From CAZOZZ01 sp965262425 (GTDB lineage: Bacteria; Acidobacteriota; Terriglobia; 20CM-2-55-15), in NCBI GenBank assembly GCA_965262425.1, contig OZ253536.1:5270001-5334000 (forward strand): a stretch of 64,000 nt of DNA, in the 5' to 3' direction. Positions within the stretch are counted from its first letter, which is position 1; the number at the start of each line of letters is the position of its first letter. Below, piece after piece: positions 8,408 to 17,162 of this stretch. A program made the position numbers and the translations under genes. The notes beneath the pieces are model-generated. The model made no database searches, was not told the origin of the DNA, and saw only the letters and a program-made list of their open reading frames with translations.

Positions 8408-9844
8408 TTAGGGAGCCTGCCAGGGACCCCGCTGGATGAGCTGACCGCTACCGGCTTCCGCGGTGATGCGGCCGTCCTGGTAGACGATCTCGCCCCGGCG
8501 GATCGTCATCGTCGGCCAACCGGTCACGTCGCGACCCGAATAGGTCGAATAACCAGACTTCGATAACATGTCTTCATCCCGAACGGTCCGGGTCTCGTTC
8601 GGGTCCCAAAGAACGAGGTCGGCGTCGGAACCGATAGCGATCGTTCCCTTTCGAGGAAAGAGGCCGAACAGCTTGGCTGGATTCGTCGACGTCACCGCGA
8701 CAAATCGTTCCGCCGAAATGCGTCCCGTCACCACGCCTTCGGAGAACAACATCGGCCGAATCAGCTGCAGGTTGCTCATGCCGGCGTTGTGGTCGGCAAT
8801 GGTTTGGCTCGGGTCGAGTTTTGTTTCCTTCAGGTAAGGGACATGATCGGTTCCGAGGACGTGGACCGTGCCGTTGGCGATGCCGGTCCAGAGGGCGTCC
8901 TGGTCGCTTTGTTTCCTGAGCGGAGGTTGACCGATGTAGAGCCCCCGGTCATCACCATCGTAGCGTTCACCGGTCAGATGCAGATAGATCGGGCGTGTCT
9001 CGACGAAGACCGGCAGTCCGCGGGCCTGCGCGTCCTGGGCGACGCGGAGGGCGCCCTCCGAAGACATGTGAACGATGTAGATCGGAGATCCGGTCGCCTC
9101 GGCCATCCCCACGGCGCGCTGCGTCGCGACCACCTCGCCGACCAGTGGTCGGCTTTCGGGGTAATACTCGAGCGATGTGTGACCGGCAGCCGTCAGTTCT
9201 CGAACCGCGAGTGAGAGGATCGGTCCATCCTCGCAGTGCATCATACTCATCACGCCGGCCTCACCGGCCGCGTCCAGCATCGCCAGGTACTCGTCGATGT
9301 GTTCTTCAAACGCCGGCCGGTTCATGAAGACTTTGGTACTGGTCTGTCCCAGTTCGGCAAGGGCCTCCATCTCCGCGGCACGGCCTCGCGGGTCGTTGAT
9401 GGTCGAGTGCACGATGAAGTCGGCGATCCCTTCCGCAGCTACCCTTGCGGCCGCCCGTTCGACCAGCCTGGCGAGAGGTACCCCGTCGCGCGGTGTCAGG
9501 AAGTCCGAGACCGTCGTCACGCCGCCCGCAATTGCGGCCGACGAACCGCTCGTGTAGTCGTCGGCGCCGATGCTCAGATGGGAGTGGGGATCGATTCCCC
9601 CCGGAATCACGAGCAGACCTTCCGCATCGATTTCCTGGGCGCCGTTCGATGCCGCAAGGTCCTGGCCGATCTCGACGATCGTTTCGCCGCGAACGCGGAG
9701 GTCGGCTTCGTAGCGACCTTCAGACGTCACGATCGTCCCGTTGCGGACGATAATCTCAGTGGGTTGTTGTGCCGTCGCGACAACCGTGACCGACAACAGC
9801 ATGAATGACATTAGAATGCAGAACCTTGCTGGCGAAATCCTCAT
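8408..9844 (-). CDS. Secreted dihydropyrimidinase/hydantoinase-like amidohydrolase
   Basis: 478 residues with a signal peptide (FCILMSFMLLSVTVVATAQQ). The amidohydrolase fold is clear: the first metal motif GGIDPHSHLS, a STKVFMN segment whose Lys would be the carbamylated bridging ligand, MMHCEDG (His), YIVHMSSEGAL (His) and the catalytic LGTDHVPY (Asp). YIGQPPLR is typical of hydantoinases and dihydropyrimidinases. The enzyme would open cyclic amides (hydantoins, dihydropyrimidines or allantoin-like rings), here outside the cytoplasm, which is unusual for the family. GGAGGGG stands 4-5 bases before the start. It is divergent from a carrier gene and a ureidoglycolate-lyase-like gene, so a ureide or cyclic-amide scavenging set is plausible. 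Confidence 0.85.
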   Translation of the reverse strand: MRISPARFCILMSFMLLSVTVVATAQQPTEIIVRNGTIVTSEGRYEADLRVRGETIVEIGQDLAASNGAQEIDAEGLLVIPGGIDPHSHLSIGADDYTSGSSAAIAGGVTTVSDFLTPRDGVPLARLVERAAARVAAEGIADFIVHSTINDPRGRAAEMEALAELGQTSTKVFMNRPAFEEHIDEYLAMLDAAGEAGVMSMMHCEDGPILSLAVRELTAAGHTSLEYYPESRPLVGEVVATQRAVGMAEATGSPIYIVHMSSEGALRVAQDAQARGLPVFVETRPIYLHLTGERYDGDDRGLYIGQPPLRKQSDQDALWTGIANGTVHVLGTDHVPYLKETKLDPSQTIADHNAGMSNLQLIRPMLFSEGVVTGRISAERFVAVTSTNPAKLFGLFPRKGTIAIGSDADLVLWDPNETRTVRDEDMLSKSGYSTYSGRDVTGWPTMTIRRGEIVYQDGRITAEAGSGQLIQRGPWQAP

Positions 9845-10160
9845 TGTGCCCCTCCCGACCTCTGCGGTTCGGTTTCAGTTTGTGTATGTCCGCCGAATTT
9901 ATAACTCAAAGGGGTGGGTCTTCCAGAAAATTCGGAACCCGCTCAATGAAAAGAAAGAGGGGGACATTGCATGCCGACTCATTTCGACAGGATGCCTGTG
10001 CCCGATTCGCCGTCACTTTTCGCAAGTTTTCTTCCTTCGGTCTTCAGTTCATCTCACCCACCGTATCCTCCTTGCCCGACCGCCGGAATTCCCACATACT
10101 CACACTGCTTGCCTCGCGACACGGCACGTTTCGAATCGACAAATAGAACAGGACACCTCT

Positions 10161-11579
10161 ATGGCTGAAATTGATCCCCTGGAAAAGCACGGCCGTTTTG
10201 AGCTTCCCGACATCTACGTAATCCTGTTCAGCTTCATTGTTTTCGTTTCGATTCTGACTTGGATCATTCCCGCCGGCGCATACGAGCGAACCGTCTTACC
10301 CAACGGCCGGGAAACTGTTGTGGCCGGTTCCTACCGCGTTATCGAGCAGACCCCCGTCGGGATCATGGATATCGTTACCTCGATTCCGGACGGGCTCACA
10401 GACGCATCGAGCATCGTGTTCCTGGTGTTGCTCGTGGGGGGTGCGGTTGGTGTCGTTCGCCGGACCGGCGTCATCGATCTTGGGATCCAGCGCCTTCTGG
10501 GGCTCATGGGCTCTCGCGTGGACCTGCTGATCCCGACTCTGATGGGCGGGTTCGCGTTGATCGCGGCGTTCATCGGAACACCGGAGCTGTCCCTGGCCTA
10601 TCTGCCGATCATCCTCCCCCTGATGCTCCGGCTGGGATACGACACGATGACCGCAACGGCCATGGTGCTGTTGTCGACAACGCTCGGCTTTGCTTTTGGA
10701 ATCTCGGTGCCGGCAACGATCGGGATCGGGCACATGCTGGCGGAGCTGCCGATGTTCTCCGGCGCGGGATACCGAACCGCCTTCTTTCTGGTGATCCAGG
10801 TTTCCTCGGCAGCGTTCGTGTTGCGGTACGCGCGAAGGGTGAAGACCAATCCAGAGACCGCGTTGAACGCGGAAGAAGACGCGAGACTCCGGGAGGAGTT
10901 GGGAGACGAGGGCGCCGGGCTCCGGACCTTTGCGCGACGGCAGCAGGTGGCGGGGATCGCGGCGCTAGGCATGTTCGTTGCGTTCGTCGTGGGTGTGCTG
11001 ACCCTCGGCCTGGGGTTCGAAGAGATTTCCGGGTTGTTCGTCGCGATGGCCATCATCACCTCGCTGATTGCCGGCCACCGACTCAACCAGATCTGCAGCA
11101 ACTTCAACATCGCGTTCAAGGAGATCCTCGTCGGAGCCCTGATCTGCGGCGTGGCCCGCGGGGTATCGGTGGTGATGGTGCAGGGCAACATCATGGATAC
11201 CGTGGTCTTTTATATAAGCGGTCTGGTGGGATCGTTGCCGGATACGTTTACTGCGGTGGGCATTCTGCTGACCCAGGCTGTCTTCAACTTCCTAGTGCCT
11301 TCCGGCAGCGGCCAAAGTCTGATCACTCTCCCGATTCTCATTCCGCTGGCGGACCTGGTCGGGTTGACGCGTCAGGTCGTCGTGCTCGCGACTCACTGGG
11401 GCGATGGCATCACCAATATTGTCTTCCCGACATCCGGCTATTTCATAGCCACACTCGTCATGGGTCGAGTGAGCCTCGGCAGGTGGCTCAAGTTCTATCT
11501 TCCGTTTTTCTGGTTTGTCCTGGCGATCGCTGTCGTCGGGTTGATTGTTGCGCAAAATATCGCGCTCGGTCCCTTCTGA
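10161..11579 (+). CDS. YfcC/DcuC-type membrane carrier
   Basis: 472 residues with about 12 membrane spans. It belongs to the C4-dicarboxylate/basic amino acid carrier group (YfcC, DcuC superfamily): FELPDIYVILFSFIVFVSIL at the N-terminus, the re-entrant GSGQSLITLPILIPLADLVG region, and THWGDGITNIVFPTSG, a typical C-terminal motif. The open frame extends far upstream, but ATG 10161 has AGGA 7 bases before it and fits the family N-terminus. It probably moves amino acids, ornithine/arginine-like compounds or carboxylates; the substrate cannot be read. It is followed after 37 bp by the ureidoglycolate-lyase-like gene, suggesting joint transcription. Confidence 0.85.
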   Translation: MAEIDPLEKHGRFELPDIYVILFSFIVFVSILTWIIPAGAYERTVLPNGRETVVAGSYRVIEQTPVGIMDIVTSIPDGLTDASSIVFLVLLVGGAVGVVRRTGVIDLGIQRLLGLMGSRVDLLIPTLMGGFALIAAFIGTPELSLAYLPIILPLMLRLGYDTMTATAMVLLSTTLGFAFGISVPATIGIGHMLAELPMFSGAGYRTAFFLVIQVSSAAFVLRYARRVKTNPETALNAEEDARLREELGDEGAGLRTFARRQQVAGIAALGMFVAFVVGVLTLGLGFEEISGLFVAMAIITSLIAGHRLNQICSNFNIAFKEILVGALICGVARGVSVVMVQGNIMDTVVFYISGLVGSLPDTFTAVGILLTQAVFNFLVPSGSGQSLITLPILIPLADLVGLTRQVVVLATHWGDGITNIVFPTSGYFIATLVMGRVSLGRWLKFYLPFFWFVLAIAVVGLIVAQNIALGPF

Positions 11580-11616
11580 TCGGTGGTTCGCGATTCTACA
11601 CAAAGAGGAGGATGCG

Positions 11617-12111
11617 TTGGCAAACGTGTATAAACTCAAAGTCGAACTGATGACGGCGGAGTCGTTCTCGCTGTACGGAGAAGTCATGGAAGCGAAAGAA
11701 CGGCCTTCCGCCGAACGCCGGTTCTTTCCCATAGCCTTCGACATCGACGGGAGGACGACGGTGGACGTGATCTGGCAGCCGTACGCAGAACGGACGTTCA
11801 CCACGCTGGAACGCCACTTCAACGTGACCCAGAGTTTCATCCCCCTGGAAGGATCGCTGGCCGTCGTCGCTGTGGCCCCGCCGACAGACCTGGACAACCG
11901 GGAGGCGATTCCCGAACCGGACGATGTGCGCGCCTTCCTGATCGACCCGACCAAGGGCTTCGCCTACAAGACGGGGACCTGGCACTCTCTGAATCGATAC
12001 ATACTCTCTCCACCCGGGGCCAGTTTCATCATTCTGAACGTCGACCCCAATCCGAGCCAGGTGGTCGACTACCGAAAGAAATTCGGGGTCACTTTCGAGG
12101 TGGATATCTAA
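11617..12111 (+). CDS. Ureidoglycolate lyase-like protein (AllA family)
   Basis: 164 residues from a TTG start at 11617, chosen because AGAGGAGG lies 5 bases upstream and because the family begins with a phrase like this one (LKVELMTAESFSLYGEVME). Family landmarks include FNVTQSFIPLEGSLAVVAVAP, DDVRAFLIDPTKGFAYKTGTWHSL and FIILNVDP. Ureidoglycolate lyase splits ureidoglycolate to glyoxylate and urea in allantoin breakdown. Together with the carrier and the hydantoinase-like enzyme this points to ureide use, but no allantoate-processing enzyme is in the window, so another cupin-type activity cannot be excluded. Confidence 0.8.
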   Translation: MANVYKLKVELMTAESFSLYGEVMEAKERPSAERRFFPIAFDIDGRTTVDVIWQPYAERTFTTLERHFNVTQSFIPLEGSLAVVAVAPPTDLDNREAIPEPDDVRAFLIDPTKGFAYKTGTWHSLNRYILSPPGASFIILNVDPNPSQVVDYRKKFGVTFEVDI

Positions 12112-12371
12112 GTCTACCCAAGACCTCAAACTTCGTCTCGGTACACGTCGAGCAGGCCGGAAGACTAATATCAGGAGAAAGACCAACCGATTGAGGCGTA
12201 CAGGGCTGAAGAAAGTCCCGCCACCTAGGGCTGTGTTCTAGGCCTTCGAGAGTCCAAACTAGAAAGGGCCCCTTAGCCCACCGAGAGCAGCCGCGAACAA
12301 AGAGAATAGGAGGTGGTTTTGGTGCCGCGAATCCTGGCCCTAGAGGGCCGCAAACGGCCACAAGCGGCCCT

Positions 12372-12809
12372 TCAGCAACTTACGCTGGCCCACAAATAAA
12401 CGATAAAAGACAGACCGCTAGCTATGCTCCGTATCCAATGTCTTGGTGCCCATTGGTTGAGCAAATCTTCAGTCTTCGACTCCGACCGTCCTGCATTCGC
12501 ATCTAACAGTTGATCATTGATTGGCTTGAGCACGATCAGCGTAAACGGGATGACGAACACCAGAAGTCCAGCTCCGATGATCCAAACAGTATCACCTACC
12601 AAATACCACTGAATGAGCCCCGCAATGGTACCGCCAACTGCCAACGTTATTTGCATGGGCGCTGCTAAGTTGTACATCGGAGGAAAAAACTTGGCCGCGA
12701 CCGGCACTCCTGCTTTCAATGAGGCCGGATGTTGTGCGATAGATATGTAAACCGCTGCCCCAAAGAATGTTCCGCACATAAAAAGCGCGATAATCTCAAC
12801 GAAAATCAT
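12372..12809 (-). CDS. DUF1772-like small membrane protein
   Basis: 145 residues with four hydrophobic segments (VEIIALFMCGTFFGAAVYIS; MQITLAVGGTIAGLIQWYLV; VWIIGAGLLVFVIPFTLIVL; IRSIASGLSFIVYLWASV) and the conserved HP..L / LKPINDQLLD phrases of the DUF1772 (anthrone oxygenase-like) family. The ribosome site is weak. The function in bacteria is unknown. The stretch 12112-12371 before it shows no recognisable gene. Confidence 0.7.
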   Translation of the reverse strand: MIFVEIIALFMCGTFFGAAVYISIAQHPASLKAGVPVAAKFFPPMYNLAAPMQITLAVGGTIAGLIQWYLVGDTVWIIGAGLLVFVIPFTLIVLKPINDQLLDANAGRSESKTEDLLNQWAPRHWIRSIASGLSFIVYLWASVSC

Positions 12810-12978
12810 ATGTATTTACTCGGTTAGGGAGAGACGAAATAGCAACTCGCAATTTCTGTTCTGGGTCGCTAGCGGCTCCTCAGGACTCTATCACCTCAAC
12901 GGTCGCTTTCGTGTCGAAAGCTGATATCACCAGCCAGGACCGCAAACCGATTTGCAATAAAACAAAGTGACTGATTGA

Positions 12979-13007
12979 TTGCATCCAACTCCCGCCTTTC
13001 GTACTAT
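12979..13007 (+). promoter_or_regulatory. Kinase-type promoter with conserved spacer, copy 1
   Basis: -35 TTGCAT at 12979-12984, 17-bp spacer CCAACTCCCGCCTTTCG, -10 TACTAT at 13002-13007. The spacer is identical, base for base, to the one at 21234-21250 in front of another kinase start, and similar (11 of 17) at 28055-28071. Conservation of a spacer rather than only of the boxes hints at an activator site or at recent common ancestry. Confidence 0.65.
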
Positions 13008-13064
13008 TCACGCAAGATTCACCTGAACACAGCGACGGAACGCCTGAGAGGCGACCCGCAGTCG

Positions 13065-13170
13065 ATGCCCTGACGGCAGGAAGCCGACTCGGCCGCCACG
13101 AAATCGCCGATCAACTCGGTGTGGCCGGTGCGGGAGAGATGTGTCGCATAAGGAAACTAGGGACCACGGG
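13065..13170 (+). pseudogene. N-terminal remnant of a second Ser/Thr kinase
   Basis: Read in the frame of the downstream gene, this stretch gives LTAGSRLGRHEIADQLG followed by VAGAGEMCRIRKLGTTG, the start and glycine loop of the kinase family (normally GxLGxYEI..LGxGGMGEVYRARDTxLG). The original ATG at 13065 is now out of frame by one missing C in the CCC run after it. The piece follows a kinase-type promoter, so the promoter of a dead kinase has been joined to the living gene downstream. Confidence 0.6.
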
Positions 13171-13186
13171 TGTTCCCTCTATTCTG

Positions 13187-16063
13187 ATGAAGTCTGATCG
13201 CTGGAAGAAAATCGAATGGATCTACCACGCTGCTCTGGAGCGGAAGGCAGACGAGCGTGCGGCCTTCCTCGATGAGACCTGCCACGATGCCCAACTGCGA
13301 CGGGAGGTCGAATCGCTGCTCGGCTACGAAACCAAGGCCGAGGGGTTCATCGAGGAACCCGCTCTGGATGTGGTTGCTGAGGGCATGGGGCGACATTCGG
13401 CACAGCCGATGATCGGGCGACGCGTCGGGGTTTACGAAATCACTTCTCTCATCGGCAAGGGCGGGATGGGCGAGGTCTACCAGGCCCGGGATACCCGGCT
13501 GGACCGTGACGTCGCGATCAAGACACTGCCGGCCGTGTTCAGTTCGGATCCGCAGCTGCTGGCCCGATTCGAGCGGGAAGCCAAGATCCTAGCTTCCCTT
13601 AACCACCCGAACATCGCAGTCGTTCACGGCCTTGAAGAATCCGACGGCGACCGCTTCCTGATCCAGGAACTCATCGACGGGGCTACTCTCGCCGACCGGC
13701 TCCGGAGAGGGTCGATCCCCGTCGAGGAAGCGTTTCGATTTGCCATCCAGATTGCAGAAGCGCTCGAGGCCTCGCATGCGAAAGGGATCGTTCACCGGGA
13801 CCTGAAGCCGGCCAACATCCAGATCACATCTGAGAACCGGGTCAAGGTGCTGGATTTTGGCCTGGCGAAAGCCATCCACACAAAAGAAGGCGCCGCACTG
13901 TCTACTTTGACAGCGGACCCGGAGCGCAAGCTGTTAGGAACACCGGCGTACATGAGTCCCGAGCAGGCTCGCGGCCGGGAGGTCGACCGACGAACCGATG
14001 TCTGGGCCTTCGGATGTGTGCTGTTCGAAATGCTCGCGGGCCGGATGGCGTTCCGCGGAGAGACTCTGTCGGACACGATCGTGCAAGTTCTGGAGCATGA
14101 GCCCGACTTGGAAGCGCTGCCCGCATCGACGCCGCCGAAGATTCAAGATCTGCTCCGGAAATGTTTGCGTAAAGACATCAATCGTAGACTCCGTGATATC
14201 GGTGATGCACGTCTGGAAATCGCGGATTCTATGACTGCTGCCGCCCCACCTGAACAGCGAGATGTGAATGTTCCCGCGTCGAGACACGTTCTTATTGCGA
14301 TTGGGTTCCTGGGACTCGCAGCGGTCGCGTTATTAGTAGCTTTGTCACTGGAGTTCTTTGAAGCGGAAGGCCCACCACGACTAGAGGGCATTCGACGGCT
14401 GACCAGTTTGCCTGGTAATGAGACTCAGCCGGTCTGGTCGCCGGACACGCAATTCGTCGCTTTCGTTTCTGCGATGTCCGGGAATCGAGACATCTGGATC
14501 AAACCGGTAAGCAGCGGTGACCCTATTCGTGTGACCCAACATCCGGCTGACGACTACGATCCGGACTGGTCGCCGGACGGGAAGACCATCGTGTTTCATT
14601 CAGATCGCCCGAATGGAGGTTTGTACACGATCCCGGCGTTCCGCGGCCAAGCACGACGCATTGTCGACTTCGGTTACCGCCCTCGCTGGTCACCGGACGG
14701 CCAACGGATTCTCTTTCAGTCGCGCCAAGGAGGCGCCGTAACCAACGAAGTCTACGCGGTGACCTATCCGTTCGATGCACCACCACAGAAGTTGCTGGCT
14801 TATGAGGAAGGCGGGGAAGCCTATTTGCTCGCAGACTGGTCGCCGGATGGGCGACACCTCGCCTACAACCACCTTAATTCTGGTGGTCCAGGTCTTGCCA
14901 TTTCGTCGCTGGACGATACTGGCGCCGTGTGGTTTCTTGAGCACAATGGACCAAGAATCACCGGAAGCGCGCCAGTGTGGACTAGCGACGGTAAAGGAAT
15001 CGTATTTGCTCGAGGAGGCTCGTTGCTGCATGTCCCTCTTGACGACCGATACAGGGTCGCATCTGAGCCTTCCAGGCTGACGACCGGTCCTGGGGACAGC
15101 TCTCCTCGCCTCTCTCGCGATGGGAAGCGGCTTGCATACACAATCGCCTCTGGTCGCTACGACATCTGGAAAGTAGAACTCGATCCCGATTCGGGTCAAC
15201 TCACTGGAGACGCGATACCGGTTGTCACGAATCCCTCAAACGATATGTTTCCGGCTCTCCTGCCAGACAACCGCCATCTTCTCTTCGTCTCCGACCGGGC
15301 GAACGCGGGACATCTATATGTTTCAGATCTCGACGGACTAGATGTTCGACTGGTCGACGACAGCCGGGAGTGGCGCCGGGCCTTGTCCGTCTCGCCAGAC
15401 AGCAGATGGATCGCACTGCTGAATGCAGAACTTGAAACTTACTTGCTTCCCTTCGACCCAGTGACTCTCCAGGCCCTGGGACCGGCGCAGAGCCTTGGTT
15501 TGGTTCAAACGATCGCGGGCAACTGGTCACCGGATGGGAAGTACCTTCTCTACACGGGCAGCGATGTCCTGACGACCGGGGGCATTGACGCATTAGATTT
15601 AACCGCCGATCAACCTCGGAAGGTATTCTGGCCTTTTGAGCCTGAGTTCGTCGATCAGTACCCGACAAAATCCCACCAGTACTTTTCTCCCGATGGCCAA
15701 TGGATTGTATTTGGCGCGTCCAAAGATCGCAGCAATCCCTCAATCTTCGTCGTCAAGCCAGGATCGAATGACCCGCAATTCATCTGGCAAGGGGCGGCGT
15801 TCTCGAGGTGGGACCCGGCGATGCGACGAATCTATATGTGGTCGGAACGTCCAGATGAAACTCAGGGGAAGTTGGGTTTCGTGGCTTTCGACGCGGTGAC
15901 CGGACAACCGCTGAGCGACTTTCAACTCGTGGATCTCAAACCCGATCCTCGACCAGGCAGCAGCACGGCATTTTCCGTAAGCCGTGACGGAAGATGGCTG
16001 TTCTTTTACTCCGAGGCTGTGGAAGGCGACATTTATGTCGGCGACCTCGTTCCTTCAAATTGA
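13187..16063 (+). CDS. Membrane Ser/Thr protein kinase with TolB/WD40 propeller
   Basis: About 958 residues. Residues 1-70 form the helical leader typical of this family (SDRWKKIEWIYHAALER..ERAAFLDE). The kinase domain (about 83-345) has all key residues: GKGGMGEVY loop, Lys112 in DVAIK, HRDLKPAN at 203-210, DFG at 223-225 and GTPAYMSPEQARG. One membrane span follows near 365-389, then a C-terminal extracytoplasmic propeller of TolB/PD40 repeats (PVWSPDTQFVAF, PDWSPDGKTIVF, LADWSPDGRHLAY). The protein probably senses outside and phosphorylates inside. I start at ATG 13187 because the family begins there; the frame is open further upstream through a fused kinase remnant. It converges on an ECF sigma gene. 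The promoter is probably at 12979-13007. Confidence 0.9.
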   Translation: MKSDRWKKIEWIYHAALERKADERAAFLDETCHDAQLRREVESLLGYETKAEGFIEEPALDVVAEGMGRHSAQPMIGRRVGVYEITSLIGKGGMGEVYQARDTRLDRDVAIKTLPAVFSSDPQLLARFEREAKILASLNHPNIAVVHGLEESDGDRFLIQELIDGATLADRLRRGSIPVEEAFRFAIQIAEALEASHAKGIVHRDLKPANIQITSENRVKVLDFGLAKAIHTKEGAALSTLTADPERKLLGTPAYMSPEQARGREVDRRTDVWAFGCVLFEMLAGRMAFRGETLSDTIVQVLEHEPDLEALPASTPPKIQDLLRKCLRKDINRRLRDIGDARLEIADSMTAAAPPEQRDVNVPASRHVLIAIGFLGLAAVALLVALSLEFFEAEGPPRLEGIRRLTSLPGNETQPVWSPDTQFVAFVSAMSGNRDIWIKPVSSGDPIRVTQHPADDYDPDWSPDGKTIVFHSDRPNGGLYTIPAFRGQARRIVDFGYRPRWSPDGQRILFQSRQGGAVTNEVYAVTYPFDAPPQKLLAYEEGGEAYLLADWSPDGRHLAYNHLNSGGPGLAISSLDDTGAVWFLEHNGPRITGSAPVWTSDGKGIVFARGGSLLHVPLDDRYRVASEPSRLTTGPGDSSPRLSRDGKRLAYTIASGRYDIWKVELDPDSGQLTGDAIPVVTNPSNDMFPALLPDNRHLLFVSDRANAGHLYVSDLDGLDVRLVDDSREWRRALSVSPDSRWIALLNAELETYLLPFDPVTLQALGPAQSLGLVQTIAGNWSPDGKYLLYTGSDVLTTGGIDALDLTADQPRKVFWPFEPEFVDQYPTKSHQYFSPDGQWIVFGASKDRSNPSIFVVKPGSNDPQFIWQGAAFSRWDPAMRRIYMWSERPDETQGKLGFVAFDAVTGQPLSDFQLVDLKPDPRPGSSTAFSVSRDGRWLFFYSEAVEGDIYVGDLVPSN

Positions 16064-16197
16064 GATCAAAGGGAGATGCGGGTTCGCCCGCGTCGGGAAG
16101 GTGCGACATGGCCTCGTCCCACTTCACACTTTGGAACGGCCGAGTGCGCCATCGGGATCAGGTGGAAGCGACTGATATCAGCTGCCCTCTTCAGCAG

Positions 16198-16947
16198 CTA
16201 CGGCCCCAGGGCGTCAAGCAGGTGACGGATCTCCTCGCCGACCGCATCGGGGTCCCCAACCGTGTGCTCGACCTCATGGCGGAGCAGGCGCCCAAACCGC
16301 TGGCGCAAACGGTGAACGGCGACCTTCACGGCGCTTTCGGTCATGTCCAGTTCTGTGGCCAGAACCCGGTACGCGACTCCTTGATCGGATCCGCTGAGAA
16401 AGCCTTTAAGACGGTCAAATCGTTTGGCGTTCCCGTCGCGAATCGCCTCGTCGCTCAACCGGTCCAGGACGTGATCCAGGAGGGTCCGGGCCCAGCGCTG
16501 CGTGAAGACTGTTTCGGGCGTGGACTCATCGACAGGCTCGATCCTGCCCCGGCGTTCGGCATCGGTGAAGTCGAGCGAAACGAACCACTGTCCTCCACCG
16601 CGTTTCTGAGCCTGCGACCGGTCCCATTCGTTGGCCATGTAGTTCTTGAACGATGAGAGCAGGAAGGTCCGAAACTTTCCGCGCTCACGATCGGCCTGAT
16701 CGACATAGTGCTTTTCCAACAGCTTGGCGAAGAAGCCTTGCGTGAGGTCTTCGGCATCCTCGCTGCTGTATCCGCGGTACCGCGCATATGCATAAACAGG
16801 TGGCCAATAGATCCGGCACAAGGAGTCGAGTGCATCTTCCGAATTTACGCCGGAACCGCCGACAGCGAGCACGAGGCTCCATCGGGTCGTAGGGAAAGAC
16901 CCACCACGTTCCGGAAGGGTTCCATCTGGTGACTCGCCGGGCAACAT
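16198..16947 (-). CDS. ECF-type RNA polymerase sigma factor
   Basis: 249 residues. Begins with SFPTTRWSLVLAVGG, the signature of a sigma group common in Planctomycetes and Acidobacteria. Region 2 is seen in YWPPVYAYARYRGYSSEDAEDLTQGFFAKLLE with the core-binding DAEDLTQ, and region 4 in FDRLKGFLSGSD..YRVLATELDMTESAVKVAVHRLRQRF. A GAGGAGG site lies directly before the ATG. No anti-sigma gene is adjacent. The convergent kinase gene next door is suggestive, because ECFs of this type are often reported near Ser/Thr kinases and may be switched by phosphorylation; here that is inference. Confidence 0.9.
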   Translation of the reverse strand: MLPGESPDGTLPERGGSFPTTRWSLVLAVGGSGVNSEDALDSLCRIYWPPVYAYARYRGYSSEDAEDLTQGFFAKLLEKHYVDQADRERGKFRTFLLSSFKNYMANEWDRSQAQKRGGGQWFVSLDFTDAERRGRIEPVDESTPETVFTQRWARTLLDHVLDRLSDEAIRDGNAKRFDRLKGFLSGSDQGVAYRVLATELDMTESAVKVAVHRLRQRFGRLLRHEVEHTVGDPDAVGEEIRHLLDALGP

Positions 16948-17055
16948 GCCCTCCTCTTCTTGACACTATTGAGTCTAGGGGAGCCCGCCTCTAACAAAAT
17001 ATTTATCTCTGGCTGTAACTTCCTCGCTCATTCGCTTTATACCCCGATAGACGCA

Positions 17056-17070
17056 CACCGGTAACCGGTG
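17056..17070. promoter_or_regulatory. Short inverted repeat upstream of a leader ORF
   Basis: CACCGGT-A-ACCGGTG, 7-bp arms around one base, 20 bp before the ATG at 17091 and just upstream of a GGAGG ribosome site. It could be an operator or a hairpin in the leader; nothing decides between them. Confidence 0.4.
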
Positions 17071-17090
17071 AAATCGGAGGTACCCAAGAG

Positions 17091-17162
17091 ATGCGGCGCA
17101 CACTGATACTACTGTCCTTGGCTCTTTTGTTGCTCTCAAACACCGGCTGCTCCTCTCCCTAG
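17091..17162 (+). CDS. Short lipoprotein-signal-like leader ORF ending in TAG
   Basis: 23 codons: a positively charged start (MRRT), a leucine-rich core and a lipobox-like LSNTGC, then TAG. A GGAGG site lies upstream. It is in frame with, and directly abuts, the permease remnant at 17163, so one stop codon separates the two. It may be the stub of a lipoprotein gene whose body was lost, or an upstream leader peptide. As a stand-alone gene it is doubtful. Confidence 0.35.
   Translation: MRRTLILLSLALLLLSNTGCSSP

Noticed and set aside
10259..11650. 463-codon plus-strand ORF overlapping the carrier gene
   Set aside because: Arg/Gly/Asp-rich shadow frame of the membrane carrier, whose own frame has clear spans.
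12089..12361. 90-codon minus-strand ORF
   Set aside because: Proline- and cysteine-rich without family features; overlaps the end of the ureidoglycolate-lyase-like gene.
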